Source: Gnetum montanum (taxonomy: Eukaryota; Streptophyta; Gnetopsida; Gnetales; Gnetaceae). Taken from it: a stretch of DNA of 64,000 bases. The stretch lies in contig MNCI01014147.1 of NCBI GenBank assembly GCA_015680685.1, positions 358,985 through 422,984 on the forward strand, read 5' to 3'. A program made the translations under genes and the position numbers. Shown here piece after piece: positions 1 through 11,093 of this stretch (position 1 is its first letter; every line of letters starts with the position of its first letter). The notes under the pieces were generated by a model that was not told where the DNA came from, made no database searches, and saw only the letters and a program-made list of their open reading frames with translations.

Positions 1-168
1 TAGGCATTTAGTCTGCGGAGTTTGACCAGATCGCGCGTGCTACGCTCATTTCATATTGTTGAGTGTAGGGGTACCTTGCCACTCATCAGTATGTTTTCTT
101 CATATGCATAATGTTTAATATATCAGATATTTGACGTTTTCCATGACATCTGGGGATGGGATGTCACA
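1..168 (-). mobile_element. Terminus of an unidentified LTR insertion
   Basis: Homology to the aORF of the Athila-like family begins abruptly at 169, so the preceding 168 bases are foreign to it. Read on the minus strand they begin TGTGACATCCCATCCCC at 168, a common way for a plant gypsy LTR to start. The stretch keeps several CpG dinucleotides (around 15-50), unlike most of the window, which suggests a younger insertion. The rest of the element lies beyond the window, so neither family nor target duplication can be checked. Confidence 0.45.
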
Positions 169-410
169 AAGGCCGTGATCTTGAAGTATGCTTGCTCTAC
201 CATTGTGAGTGCACTGTATTTTTTGCGGTCAAATCCATAGCATCATTGTACCCACTCCTTCTTTACCTTTGGGTTTACTTGGCTCAAGATTTCCAAGGTT
301 GTCCTAGTTTCTAGTAACCCGAGGGGGCCACACTAATGTCCTTGATTTTCACAATGGCATCGACTTGCCTATTATTCCAAAAGAGATATGTTTCTCCCAT
401 GTACCACTAC
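169..410 (-). pseudogene. aORF fragment of element B (left piece)
   Basis: This piece matches the stretch 3670-3935 of element A almost base for base in order, including the conserved WYMGET-like segment at its right end. It is the middle of the extra ORF of element B. It is cut on the left by the insertion ending at 168 and on the right by element A, and it resumes at 11948. Joining the two B pieces and dropping five bases gives exactly the spacing seen in element A. It contains stops and is not translatable. Confidence 0.75.
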
Positions 411-1257
411 TGATAAGGAGCGAGTATACCCGATGTCCAATCATATGAATCACTAGTGTTCACTTAGTGATTTGGTCAAATTTCAAAGACTTTAGATTTC
501 TAAGTACACTGGTTCTAGGAGGTGAATCTAACTGTTGCAATTGTTGTCTTCCCAATTCCACTTGTGAAGTGCAAGTGTATGGTTAAGTGCAACTAAGGTA
601 TATGATTTTTATCATTTTAGCTTTTATGAATTAAGTTGCCTAATGAATAAGAATAAGGTAATTAAATGTTTAACTAATCTAATAACTAACTAATTCTAAC
701 ATAAGCATCCATTCCCACTTGCCATACACATCCTAAACACATTGTAGTGCTACTGGGTTACCAAATGTTAAGTGTTATTAGGATTATCAAGCTTTAAATG
801 TATACTCGAAGTGGTTGTAGTTAGGTGTGTTATTTAATTGACATTAATTAATTACTTAAAAATATCAAAGTAAATTGTATGAGTATTAAATGCTTAAGGA
901 AATAATTAATCTATTCCAAGTGTTACAAGGTTTTCTCAGAAAAGCTTGTCTTTATGACTGTTCACACTGAAGTGTTAAGGTACAACAAAGCTTGAATAAA
1001 GATTCGTACACTCTTTGACTCCTACTGTGGGCACTTAGAAAATATTCTAACTCTTAAATGGAAAAATTGTAAGCACTTCACTACAACTATGAAAAGAATG
1101 CTATAAATGCAATAGATAGGCATGCATTTATAGGTAGAGATAAGGTGCCCCGTTGATGGGTACACATCAATGGGTCAAATCCCATGTCGATGGAATCATG
1201 TTGATGAGATCTTATTGACTGCATCTTGTTGATATGGCCTAACAATATGGCTCATCA
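411..1257 (-). repeat. 3' LTR of element A
   Basis: It aligns along its whole length with 11094-11947 and with the LTR at 20579-21424. On the minus strand it starts TGATGAGCC and ends CTTATCA, giving the short inverted termini TGAT/ATCA. The U3 part (about 1140-1250) holds a run of CATCAA/CATTGA-type boxes followed by a TATA box (minus TATAAATGC, 1124-1132). Confidence 0.88.
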
Positions 1258-1489
1258 TACCCTCATGATTAAATAAAAACTTATCCTCAAGTTCTTTACA
1301 AAATTTGGGAAGACATGAAATTATTGACTAACTACAACCACACAAAACAACACAACGAAAAGTAAGTGCCCAAGTGTACGGTTTTACAATTATTACAAAA
1401 ATTTATGTTTAAGACAATAAAATTGAACACCAAGATAAGAATAACAAACACAACTCCTATAATAGCATGAAGACAATGAAGAAGTTTAG
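1258..1489 (-). other. Polypurine-tract region and 3' untranslated end of element A
   Basis: Directly inside the 3' LTR the minus strand reads CATGAGGGTA, a short purine-rich stretch where a polypurine tract is expected. The equivalent sites in E and C read GTGGGGGTA and CATGGGGA. The rest is A-rich and non-coding up to the decayed end of the aORF. Confidence 0.6.
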
Positions 1490-4327
1490 ATAGTCCCAGG
1501 CAATGGAGGCTCTTGAGGTTTCGAAGGATCTTTTCTTACTTCGGGCGCACACGATTGTTGTGGTTATCCTATTGTAGCTGTAACTTCTAGCAGAAGACAA
1601 AAGGCATGCAACAATGCCTTCAACTTCTCCTCCTTACTTTGGGGATTATTCATAGTCCACATTGCTTCACCAATATGGGCATGAATGGGAATATCCCATA
1701 GATAGGGCATTGTTGGGAATAGCTCCTTCACGTTGATAAATCAGGTAGTGAATTATTTGCATTTGATGTCGAACATCCTAAGTGAATTCTATAGATCTTA
1801 GTAGTTGTCCATTCTCAATAGTTGATCTTTGATTAGTGAACTTTCTTTAAGAACCTCAAGTTCCATGTTTGTTGTCTCAAGCATCTGCTTGGTTTCTTTA
1901 TGGTGCTTGAACTCTACCTTGTACAACAAGTATGAGTTGGCCACTTGTTTCTCCAATTTTGATTACGACCTTTTGGCAGTTAGCATCACTAGGTTTGCAT
2001 ATCTAAGATTGGTAAGCTCCATGTACTCTATCATTTCCTCAATCTGTAGCCTCTTTAGGCAGATTTCAACCTTGTTGTATGCATTTAGCCCATCAAATAT
2101 AGGTTGCTAGACATTGCCTCCTTGTTAGAGTGGTTGGAGGACCTCATTGAATTTTGCCTTTTCCAATTAGATGTGCTTCTCATTGATTTCTTTCTTCAAT
2201 CCCACCTAGTCCCTATAATGATTTTTAACCCTTTCGAACTTAAGAGCCTCATTTTTCTAGGTTGCAATCTCGATTGTAGATTTTTGGTGTAAGGCATGAA
2301 CTTTGTCCATCAAGAGGCTTTTGTTCTCTGTTGCCAACCTCCTTAATTTTATGTTTACCCTAGCTAGCTACACTATTGTTGATGGATAAATTTTTAACAT
2401 TTGCTGCTTCTGTGCATTAACATTCTACAAGTGGTGATTTTCTATGATTAGGACCTCATTCTCTTGACAAGTCTAGATCAAGTCCTTCTGAATGCTAGGT
2501 GTTGTAGCCTTGACCAAGGACTGGTTAAAGACTATTGCCTCCTTTGTGTACTCAATCTCTTTTAGTTTGGCCTTAAGTTGTTGAACAACTTCATCTCGTG
2601 TGATTTCTTGGTTGAGCAACATGGTATCAGTGAGGTGGGCTCTTAATTTAGCAACTTCTGTAGCTAAGTGTTGGTTCTTAGCTTGGGTTTGTTTCACCTT
2701 ACCCCTTCATAATGATGCATTTCCCCCTTGCCTCAAGCAACTCTGACTAGGTTGAAGTGAGGCTATTTGAAAGGTTCAAGACATCCAAAATCGGTTGCCT
2801 AATTCCCACCAATTGATTTAACAATCCCTCATGTTGGGCTATGATCAATCTATCACTGAGAGTTTGTGCTGATGTTTGCACATCTCTAAGTGTAGAAACA
2901 TCTGGTATAGACATTGTAGGTGCATTAAGTACCTTGGCCACTTTGTTAGCAACCACTTCAGTTGCCATCTCATGCCCATGGTGCTACATCACTAAGACAG
3001 TTGCCCCCTCATCCTCCTCCAGATGCACTGAAAAGGTAGTGACATTCCTAGAGATGTTTGGAAATTACTACTATTGCAAGAGAGATACTGTTGCCTCTCA
3101 AGTCCTTGGATTCAACCTTGCAAGTACCTGCATGCATTGAGCTGAGAAAATTGATGTCCCATCCTCCATCTAACTTATGGTTTGAGCCACTTCATTGAGG
3201 TGGCTCATGGCTGGTTCGTACATAGATGAATCATCACCACTCATTCTTGCTTGTTATTGTTGCTATTGCAAGAGTTGCTCTTGGAGTTCGTGCATGTGCT
3301 AAATGGTAGCATGGATCTCTAGTGTTGTCTCATGAGTGGGTGATGGAGGTGGTGGTTATTATTTCTCTTCTTGGATCACCTTTGTAGGCACCTTATCCTT
3401 CATCATTTTTTCCCAATAGGCAATAAGAGCATGTTAGACAACATTATTTGACTAGTGGTTTATGCCTTTTCTCTTGCATAATTTTCTAATGAGGCATGGA
3501 AATAGGAGTGCCTTCCTTCCACGTTTGTTCTCCTTGAAGTGCTTTTGTACCTCAAGATAGATCAATTGTGGAAGGTTGACTAGGAATCTATCACTTAGAA
3601 CGATGCATGCATAGGAAGAGAAAGCTATGATCTTGTTAGGCCTCATCCTTAGGTTGAGTTGAAAGGTCATAATTTTAAAGTATGCATGTTCTGCTATGGT
3701 GAGTGCATCAAACTCCTTGTGGTCCACTTCATAACATTGCTGTGTTCATTCTTTCTTGATGCTTGGATCTGCCTGCGTTGGAATTTCTAAAAGGTTGGCC
3801 CTAGTCTTAGGCAATCCAAGGGCCTTATAAATTTCTTTTATTGAGTAGGACATAGAAATGTCCTTGATTTTGACCATTGAGTTAGCCTGTTGATTATTCT
3901 AGAATAGATATGTCTCTCCCATGTACCACTCCCTGCTGGATGTGATGGTGGGCCACATGGGAGAATTATGCAATTGAGATTTAACTTATGGAGGAGCAAA
4001 CTCGAAGTTTGGTCCAAAGTTTAGCTCTTGAAGCATGGATTTATGAACCTCCTTGGATATGATCTTCTTATGGTAGGCCTCTGTCAAGGTGACCTTAAGG
4101 TTTGGTCTTGGCTCTAGTGTCTCATCTCGGTGAGACTATTTAGTCATTGCCACTTCTTTAGGAATCTATCTAATAGATTACACTTTAGGCTCCCTCTGAA
4201 GAGATCCCATTGTATGGGCTTTAGCTACCTACTCTTGGGGCTATTTTTGGCCCTTTCTTATTCTTGGCAGTTTGTCCCTTGGTTGGGATGATCCTCCCTC
4301 CTGCACATGCTTTTAGTTAGGTGCCAT
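1490..4327 (-). pseudogene. Extra ORF (aORF) of element A
   Basis: The minus-strand reading starts at ATG 4327 (MAP...; the same start recurs in B and C) and runs, with many stops and shifts, for about 940 codons. The N-terminal part is charged. Next come a WYMGETYLF-type segment and a stretch ending ALLFPCLIRKLCKRKGI (3452-3727), which resembles the plant transposon protein family I know as PF20167 and ATHILA ORF-1 proteins. After that come an NKVAKVLNAP segment (2747-2968) and a heptad-like, Lys/Glu/Leu-rich coiled-coil region (2473-2697). Position after integrase matches the env-like ORF slot of Athila elements, but no transmembrane segment or signal peptide is evident. Function is unknown. 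Confidence 0.7.
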
Positions 4328-6215
4328 TTGTGATCACAACATAACCAAGGATTAGCATACAATGTGCAACTTATAACTTTTCTGTACCTTATCTTGTTGG
4401 GTAGTTACACTTTGGCTAAGTTATGACCATGGAAAATTGATTATTTTAATATTATTTTAATGTTATTTGACTTTAGAAGGTCACTAGAGTTTGTTAGAAG
4501 GGTTTAACTTCTTCAAATCGATGTTTTAATGCTATTTTTTTAGTTAAACCTTTGTTGGAGTTAGAAAAATTTTCCATCAAAAACCTAAGGTTTATGGCCT
4601 CCACGACAAAGAGCTTATCTCTAGTAGCTGTAGGATTAAAGAATGGGATTAATCAGACAAACAATTAGGAAGTTATGGCTCTTGGAAGATTTTGGGCTTT
4701 GAAAAGTTCAAAAACTCTTCTTTCATTCAAGCTCAAATGTGAAAAATGACAAAGTGTGGCTATGTATTTATAGGGTTTTTATGCTGTGTCATAGGGTCCT
4801 GTCAATGAGGTCTCATCTATGTAATCACTTCATTGATAGGGCATATTGGAAAAATTTTTCACTTTTTAAAATGTGAATAGAAGGATTTTCAAAATGAAAT
4901 TGGGGTCCTTGGAGAGCTAGAAAAGCCATGAACACAATGAAAGGCTTGAAGAGGGCTTGATTATTCACAAAATTGGAGTTTTAGGTTGGAGAATAAGTTT
5001 TATTATAGAAATGTCATGAAGCAGCACACAGTTGGATGCAATCAATGGGAAATGTAGAATGATTCAATTGCGAAAATTCCTAATTATAAGAAATTTAACA
5101 GATCCAACAAAGAGACATGTAAGTGGGTCCTCCCAATAGCAGGCTCATGTCCTTTTTACCCTTGCATATCCTCAAACCAAGGAGTCCATGGGCCCTGTGG
5201 TTGACTAATGGTTATGGAAAGTTAAGGACCTAATCTGGAAGAATCTACCTAAGAATTGCAACACATCAAACTAAGACATTGAACAAGACATGGAAAATTG
5301 GTAGTGAGGTTAGTAGCTAAAAGAATTGATGGATGAGAGAGAGAGTGGAATGGAGTTTTGAATCATCATCACATGAAGTCTCTTGTGGATTTTGTGGTTA
5401 AATGACATGATAAAGTCCATCCTTAGTCCCAATCAAAACCAACCAATTTTAGTGACTTCACATCAACACTCTAAGACCTACCCATCTCCTTAAGATATAA
5501 GAATGCTTCCATAGATCAATCACCATTCCTCATTAAGAAGAAAAGAGAAGTAAGAAGTGAGAAAGGGCCTTAGTTAGAGGGGACCTTCATGCATGGGTAA
5601 CATGTCTTTCTAGTTTCATAACCAATGCTTGTAGCCCATTATTTTATCTAAGAGGTGTGCTATGAATTCCCATTATTTTTTTGGATTTTATGTTTTTATG
5701 GATTTTTGGATGGAATGAGACCATGAAAAGACTTTAACTTCTTATTATTGGTTGATAGCAAAATGGTAAGAAATCCATAAAAACACTCATGCACTCAAAA
5801 GAGTAGAAAAGTATAAAGAACATCGAATCTCCTTAAAGTCACATCCTTGTCAATCCATTCAATCTTTCCCAAGTTTGAAAACTACTAAGGTCACTAGTTC
5901 GTTAAAGTTTCATTAATGAAAGGGAGCTCATATTTCCAGAATGGATGGGTGGATGACATGGACCTACTATCTATTCCATGAAAAAGAAACCATGTCTTAG
6001 TTATGAATAATCAAAATTCAAAGATAGAATCTAGACATTAGCAATCAAATAACATTAAGTACAAACCACCATTAGCCAACAACTATAGCATCATTGTGTC
6101 CTATTGGAAATAAAGAGAAATAAAGCAAAATATTAGAAGAACATAAGAAAAATACACATAAAAATAAAGTACAATATAAAAGAAATTGGAAAATATTTTA
6201 GAAAGATGAAACGTA
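4328..6215 (-). other. Non-coding spacer between integrase and aORF, element A
   Basis: There is no coding pattern on either strand. The stretch is conserved in order in elements B (12348-14179), C (48539-50520) and E (about 35450-37600), including a block reading AGGTCCCCTCTAACTAAGGC on the minus strand near 5590. Conservation of a 1.8 kb untranslated stretch suggests it is a functional part of the element. It contains the candidate internal promoter listed separately. Confidence 0.65.
4765..4850 (-). promoter_or_regulatory. Candidate internal promoter upstream of the aORF, element A
   Basis: On the minus strand a TATA box (CCCTATAAATACATAGCC) covers 4765-4772. It is preceded, at about 4790-4850, by CATTGA and CATAGATGAG boxes like those in the LTR U3 just upstream of the LTR TATA box. 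The TATA box is 438 bp upstream of the aORF ATG (4327). The same arrangement occurs in B, C and, less clearly, E. That it drives the aORF is inference. Confidence 0.5.
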
Positions 6216-7335
6216 CTAATGATGTTGTAAAATAAAAAATGATGTAAAACAAAAAGTGTAAAAACAACAAAGTGTAAAACAAAACAACATAAAAATTGAG
6301 GAGCCACTTATAGGATTAGCATGGATGGCCATCTTCTTCACAACTAAGTTGGAAGGAGGAGATCTAAAAAATTGAGTGTGGGTGTCCATCTGATGAGGTG
6401 TTACTAGCATTGGCTCTTTTAGGTTGTTTGTTGAATGCCTTATTTACTTCATTTAAGAATAGGGCCACCAATCAATTTTCATCTAGCATGTTAAGGTTGA
6501 TCAGTATTTTTTTCTAGTTACTAGACTCAGGTCAAGGTCAAGGTCATAGGCTATTGAAAGTGTCTGGAGCTTGGATTGAATAAAAAGATTTGAAAGGTTT
6601 CTAAACACCAACTCATAGGGAGAATAGCCTATAGAGAGTTTCCATGTTGAAAGGTACATCCAAAGGGTATTATTGAGTTTTGTACTCTAGTCTCTCCTAT
6701 ATTTGCTAATTGTCCTAATTAAGATCTTAGTGATCTTCCTATTTGTAACCTTAGCTTGATCATTTGCTTGGGGTTGGTAGGGTGTTGTTAATTTATGTTC
6801 TAACCCCAAGCGTTACATGAGCTTTTGAAAGGTGGTTCCTGTAAAATAAGTACCATTGTTAGAAATTAGTGCTCATGTCACACCAAACCTATTTACAACA
6901 TTCTATTATACAAATCGAGCAACTGTAGAGGATGTATAGTTGGTGACGGCTGTTGCTTCAGCTCATTTTGTATAATAGTCAACAATGACTATGATGTACA
7001 CCATTCCATTGGACATGGATGTAATGAGATCCATGAAATCAGTGCCCTAGATGTCAAAGGGTTCCAGTGATTGGATTCATTGCTAAGGTCCTTCCAATTG
7101 AGCAGTCATCCCACCATCATGTGGACAACATTTACAAGAGCAGATGAGATGGTGAGCATCCCTGAAGAGTGTTGGCCAATAATACCTCGCCATCATGATC
7201 TTAATGGCCATGCATCTCCTAGCATAGTGTCCCTCACAAGGGTGCTCATGAGCATCTTGGAGGATGTGCAATTGGTTAGCATCAGGAACATACCAACAAA
7301 CTAGGCCATCAGTGCACACTTTGTAAAGGTGTCTA
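6216..7335 (-). pseudogene. Integrase remnant, element A
   Basis: The minus strand encodes, in order, the zinc-binding N-terminal part (7083-7319; a GHYARRCMAIKIMMARYYWPT stretch followed by a C..C pair), the core in shifted frames, and a C-terminal tail (6216-6410, with SPPSNLVVKKMAIHA). The motif around the catalytic glutamate near 6748-6782 reads YQPQANDQAKVTNR. Element B has QVEV there, so Glu has become Lys. With the stops, the enzyme is dead. It would have inserted the cDNA copy into the genome. Confidence 0.8.
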
Positions 7336-8382
7336 TTTGATTTTGAAGTTCAATCATCACTGTAGCTGCCTTTTGGCTTAATGGAAGGATTAGTGTAGAT
7401 GCAATGTTGGCATATCCTAGGAGCAATCCCAGTGAGTTCAGGATATGACCAAGTAAAGGCTACTGACCATTTTTTGACCACCTTTAGTAGCTTCTCTTTT
7501 TGCTCAGGAGCAAGGTTGGCATTGATTATTACCAGCTCTTTATTGTTTAGAAAAGCATATTACATGTTGAAAGGTAGATTTTTTAACTCCATAGGATCCT
7601 ATTTAAAGCTTTAAGGGATTTTGAACTCTCTTCAATAAGTGTCATTAGGTTCGTCATTGGAGTGTTGGAGATGAACTTGCTCTAGTTCATCCATGCCTTT
7701 AACATAGGAATTCATTAGGCTCTTAGTTGGTTTGATGAAAAGTGTTGAGTTGCTTTCAGGATTAGCCATGAGCCACTATGTGTGCTCTAGTTTTGTGGCT
7801 ACTACATATAGGCACCTTTGAATTTCTATCTCATTTGCACATTTTCTACATGTTGTGATTGATGTACTTTTTATAGACCATAAATTTTTGCACACACTTG
7901 CACCTTATATCATTGTACGCAATGCATGGAACTCTTTTTTTCTCTATTTTTCCAAATGCATTTTCCTTGGAAATCTGCAAAGAAAGGTCTTTGATGCTCA
8001 ATCGTGCATCAATAGTACTTAGCCAAGCCCTTCCCATGATGATTCGAAAGTCCCCCTTGTAGTTATGAACTCGGATCATGAAGAAATTAGTAAGATAGGA
8101 CCACCCATAGATGGTGGATGTAATGTCCTCCACTAGTCGTAAGGAAACAATGATGGACTAGTTTGCCAACTCAAGAAGGATGTTACTTTTCTTGAGTGGA
8201 GGTAGGTTTTAGTCTTTGTACATCTCATGAGAAATCAAATTTGCACTAGAACCTGAATCCACAAGAGATTTGCAAGGCTTATTCCCAATGATGTATAGAT
8301 AAATAAGAGGATTGTCAGAATTAGATTGTTTCCTAGGAAGGTGGTCAACCTTTATCCAATTAATCACCACATGGGTCAACAT
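7336..8382 (-). pseudogene. Protease and linker, element A
   Basis: The minus-strand reading starts near ATG 8382. The aspartic protease active site reads LVDSGSSANLIS (about 8260), and the C-terminal IMGRAWLSTIDA motif (near 8020) corresponds to the ILGR motif of retropepsins. After it comes a linker of about 500 bp that in element B leads into RT. Here it joins directly to integrase at about 7331-7347. The protease would cleave the Gag-Pol polyprotein. Several stops are present. Confidence 0.8.
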
Positions 8383-10939
8383 AATAGTATGCAGTTTGGA
8401 AGGTGTTTAGTTGAAAGGGGACTTGAATAAAGTGGATGTAGAGGATGAGGGAGAAGAAATACTATCAGCGACATAAGTTTGTAATGGCTTTGTAGGACTA
8501 TTGTTTTGGAAGAATGGTCTTGGGATTTGGTTTTTGAACCACTATGCTAAGGAGTTGGCTATAGGTTAACATCCGTAATAGCATTACATTGTTGTGGATA
8601 TGTTGGAATTTTGCCCTACATTGATGAAGAAGGTGGTAATTGAGTTGAAGATAGAGGGACATGTGTATAAAAAAGGATGAGGAGGGTAGTGAGAAAATGG
8701 GGATTTTCTTCTTGGATATTGGGCTTTGCAATACTCAGGAGGGTTGTAGTGATGCTAGAATGAAGCATGACTAGAAGAGTCATGTAGAGAAATGGATTGT
8801 TGCACATAGTACCCATATAAATCAGGTTGTTAGTAAGGGTACTGCTACCCTGGTGGTGGCATCCTCCATGATTGTGGATGCTACCACTGATGATACTATT
8901 CATAAGGCTATGTTGGAGCTCCACTTGGATAGTAGGGTTGTTGGTGGTGGAACTACCTAGGGTTGCCTTGAGAATAAAATAACCTTTTGGATTCTTTTCT
9001 TCTGACCAATCTAAGATTTAGAGCATATACCCTAGACTCCTACAAGTGTGACATAATGGAGCAACATCCCTTAGGATGTTTGTATTGGTAGATGTCACAT
9101 CCACCATAATCATTTGTTTTAGTTTCCACAACCTCCTCTACTACAGTAGCGTTGCCCTTATCCCTTTAGTAGGCACATTTAGCTTCCTTCCTTCTCCTGC
9201 GATCACGATCACTACTTTGCTCTTTGGATTCATCTACTATTTTCAAAGCAGTTTGGAACTTTCATCCAAAGAGTCCCACATTTTGTCTATCTTAGTTGAA
9301 ATTTTGGAAACAAAATTTTGAATTGGCAAGGTCTTTCGTTATATCATCTCATCAAGTGGTGCCTCCTGCTCATTGTCATACAACCAGGCTTCCCTTTTTT
9401 TGATGGAAGGATCTTAGTTGTACTCCTCAACACTTTCTCTTTTTCTCAACTCTTCTTCTTTCTTGGAAACATGCTCTATTAGCCTTTGGACCTGATGGAC
9501 CCTTAATTTTGAAAGCCTCCCTTGGGCATAGACCTCAAGAGGTCTCTGTGTTTCTATGTGGAGCCCATCTATGATATAGAAAAGCTACTCTATTTGAGAA
9601 TAACCATGGCTAGGACATTAGTGCAAAAGGAAGTAATACTTATCCATGGATGTATCCAAATGTTCATGTGTTTCTTATTTTCAACCTTGGATTTTCTTTC
9701 TTAGGTTGGACACTCGGGAGTATGTTTGACACTTATTGTTGAAAACTTCAAGCATCATACTGCATCTACGAATTGATTCCAGCTCCAAAGATTGGTGCTA
9801 GCTTTTAGCTTCTTTGATGAGTATCCATGGGAACAACTTTAATTTTTGCTATTCATTATCCACATTCTACAAGGCATAGGCATCATGAAAGGCTTGAAGA
9901 TGGTTCTATGAATTTGAGTTGTATCCCCCTTTAAACTTGGGGATATTGTTCATATCCAACCACTTGGTCGAACTATCTTTCACATGCCTTGTTGGAATTC
10001 TCACTACCTCTGCGATATTTAACATATTTTGAGTTGTAAGCAAAAGCTCTTCATAGTCATAGCCCCTCTAATGATCATGATGTCTAATATGCCCTCTATT
10101 ATCCCTTCTTTTATGATGGTGAACCTTCCTTGATTATCCACATCCCTGATCTCGAGTACTTTGGTGGGCCCTATGATCATCTTTGTCCCGTCGGTCACCT
10201 CCATCATGGTAATGTCCTCTATGGCTTTGGTCAAAGTTAGAGAAGTAAGAAGAGGATGAAGAAGGTGAAGAGGAATGAGGACTAGCATTGCCATAGTGCC
10301 TACCAACCCCTCTTTGATGGTCACAACCACAATCATCATCATGATGCTTGTCCTTATCCTTGCCATGACTCCCATCTTTGGATCCCTGATGATCATGGGA
10401 CCCATTCTTACTTGAACTAGGATTGTTTACAATGAACTGTAAATTATAGTTCAAGCCCCCTTCATGAAAACCAAGGGGAGGAGAGTCAATGAAATGAGAA
10501 TCCCCAAGGAAGGAAGCCTCATTATCTTTTTGGCCTAGCAGGAACAAGGGGTTATTGAATCATTTTCCCTTTGTAGCTTCATAGTGCCTCTTCTATTGCT
10601 GATCTCTTTTACATTGTGCCTCAGTGGGATAGTAATCCATGGAGTCATGGTCTTACACAATTTATTTACAATGGAGCCCTTAGATGCCCAACCTTATAAG
10701 AGTTTGTTGAAGCATTGCAGAACTGATCGATTGAGTGCCAACACAATGTTGCCCTGCATGTCTGTTCATCGCATTTGTTCATCCTTATGTAGGATGAAGG
10801 TGAATTCAGGTGCATACTCATTAGGATGAGTATATACCACTTTGCATTTTTGGGGCATTAGTTGATTTGATTATTCATTCCTTTGATTGGATATGTGCTT
10901 GAATTTTGGCAGAGAATCATCCCCATGAGAAGAATACAT
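8383..10939 (-). pseudogene. gag, element A
   Basis: The reading starts at ATG 10939 (MYSSHGDD...). A conserved N-terminal segment with FILHKDEQMRW follows at about 10760-10830. Then comes a Ser/His/Asp-rich low-complexity linker (10134-10547) and the gag core with WLDMNNIPKF (about 9960) and VYAQGRLSKL...RLIEH (9480-9540). A Cys/His cluster lies near 9050-9110 and a Pro/Gln/Tyr-rich tail at about 8790-8940. Gag forms the virus-like particle. Frameshifts and stops break the frame repeatedly. The same order is seen in B and E. Confidence 0.78.
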
Positions 10940-11072
10940 TTTGGATTAAATAAAAATAATAGTGGGCTTTTTACAATTATTATTATTATTTGAATTATTG
11001 TGACTTTAAGTTTTGATCCAATGATGTTGAATAATTTTCACTAAGTCCTAGAAAGTGCACGTAGCTAACTAA

Positions 11073-11093
11073 AGTCCCTGGAAATGGTGCCAA
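11073..11093 (-). other. Primer-binding site, element A
   Basis: Immediately inside the 5' LTR the minus strand reads TTGGCACCATTTCCAGGGAC. It resembles the PBS of Athila-type elements (TGGCGCCGTTGCCGGGGA, as I recall it, paired with tRNA-Asp), with both CpGs replaced by CpA. The 130 bases from here to the gag ATG are the untranslated leader. Confidence 0.75.

Noticed and set aside
6101-6307. Phe/Leu-rich minus-strand reading, looking like a membrane segment next to integrase
   Set aside because: The composition follows from the poly(A/T)-rich spacer; the matching stretches in B, C and E do not keep it open.
8498-8924. Two overlapping minus-strand readings rich in His, Ser and Leu
   Set aside because: They are out-of-frame readings of the Pro/Gln/Tyr-rich gag tail; the frame that continues into protease is another one.
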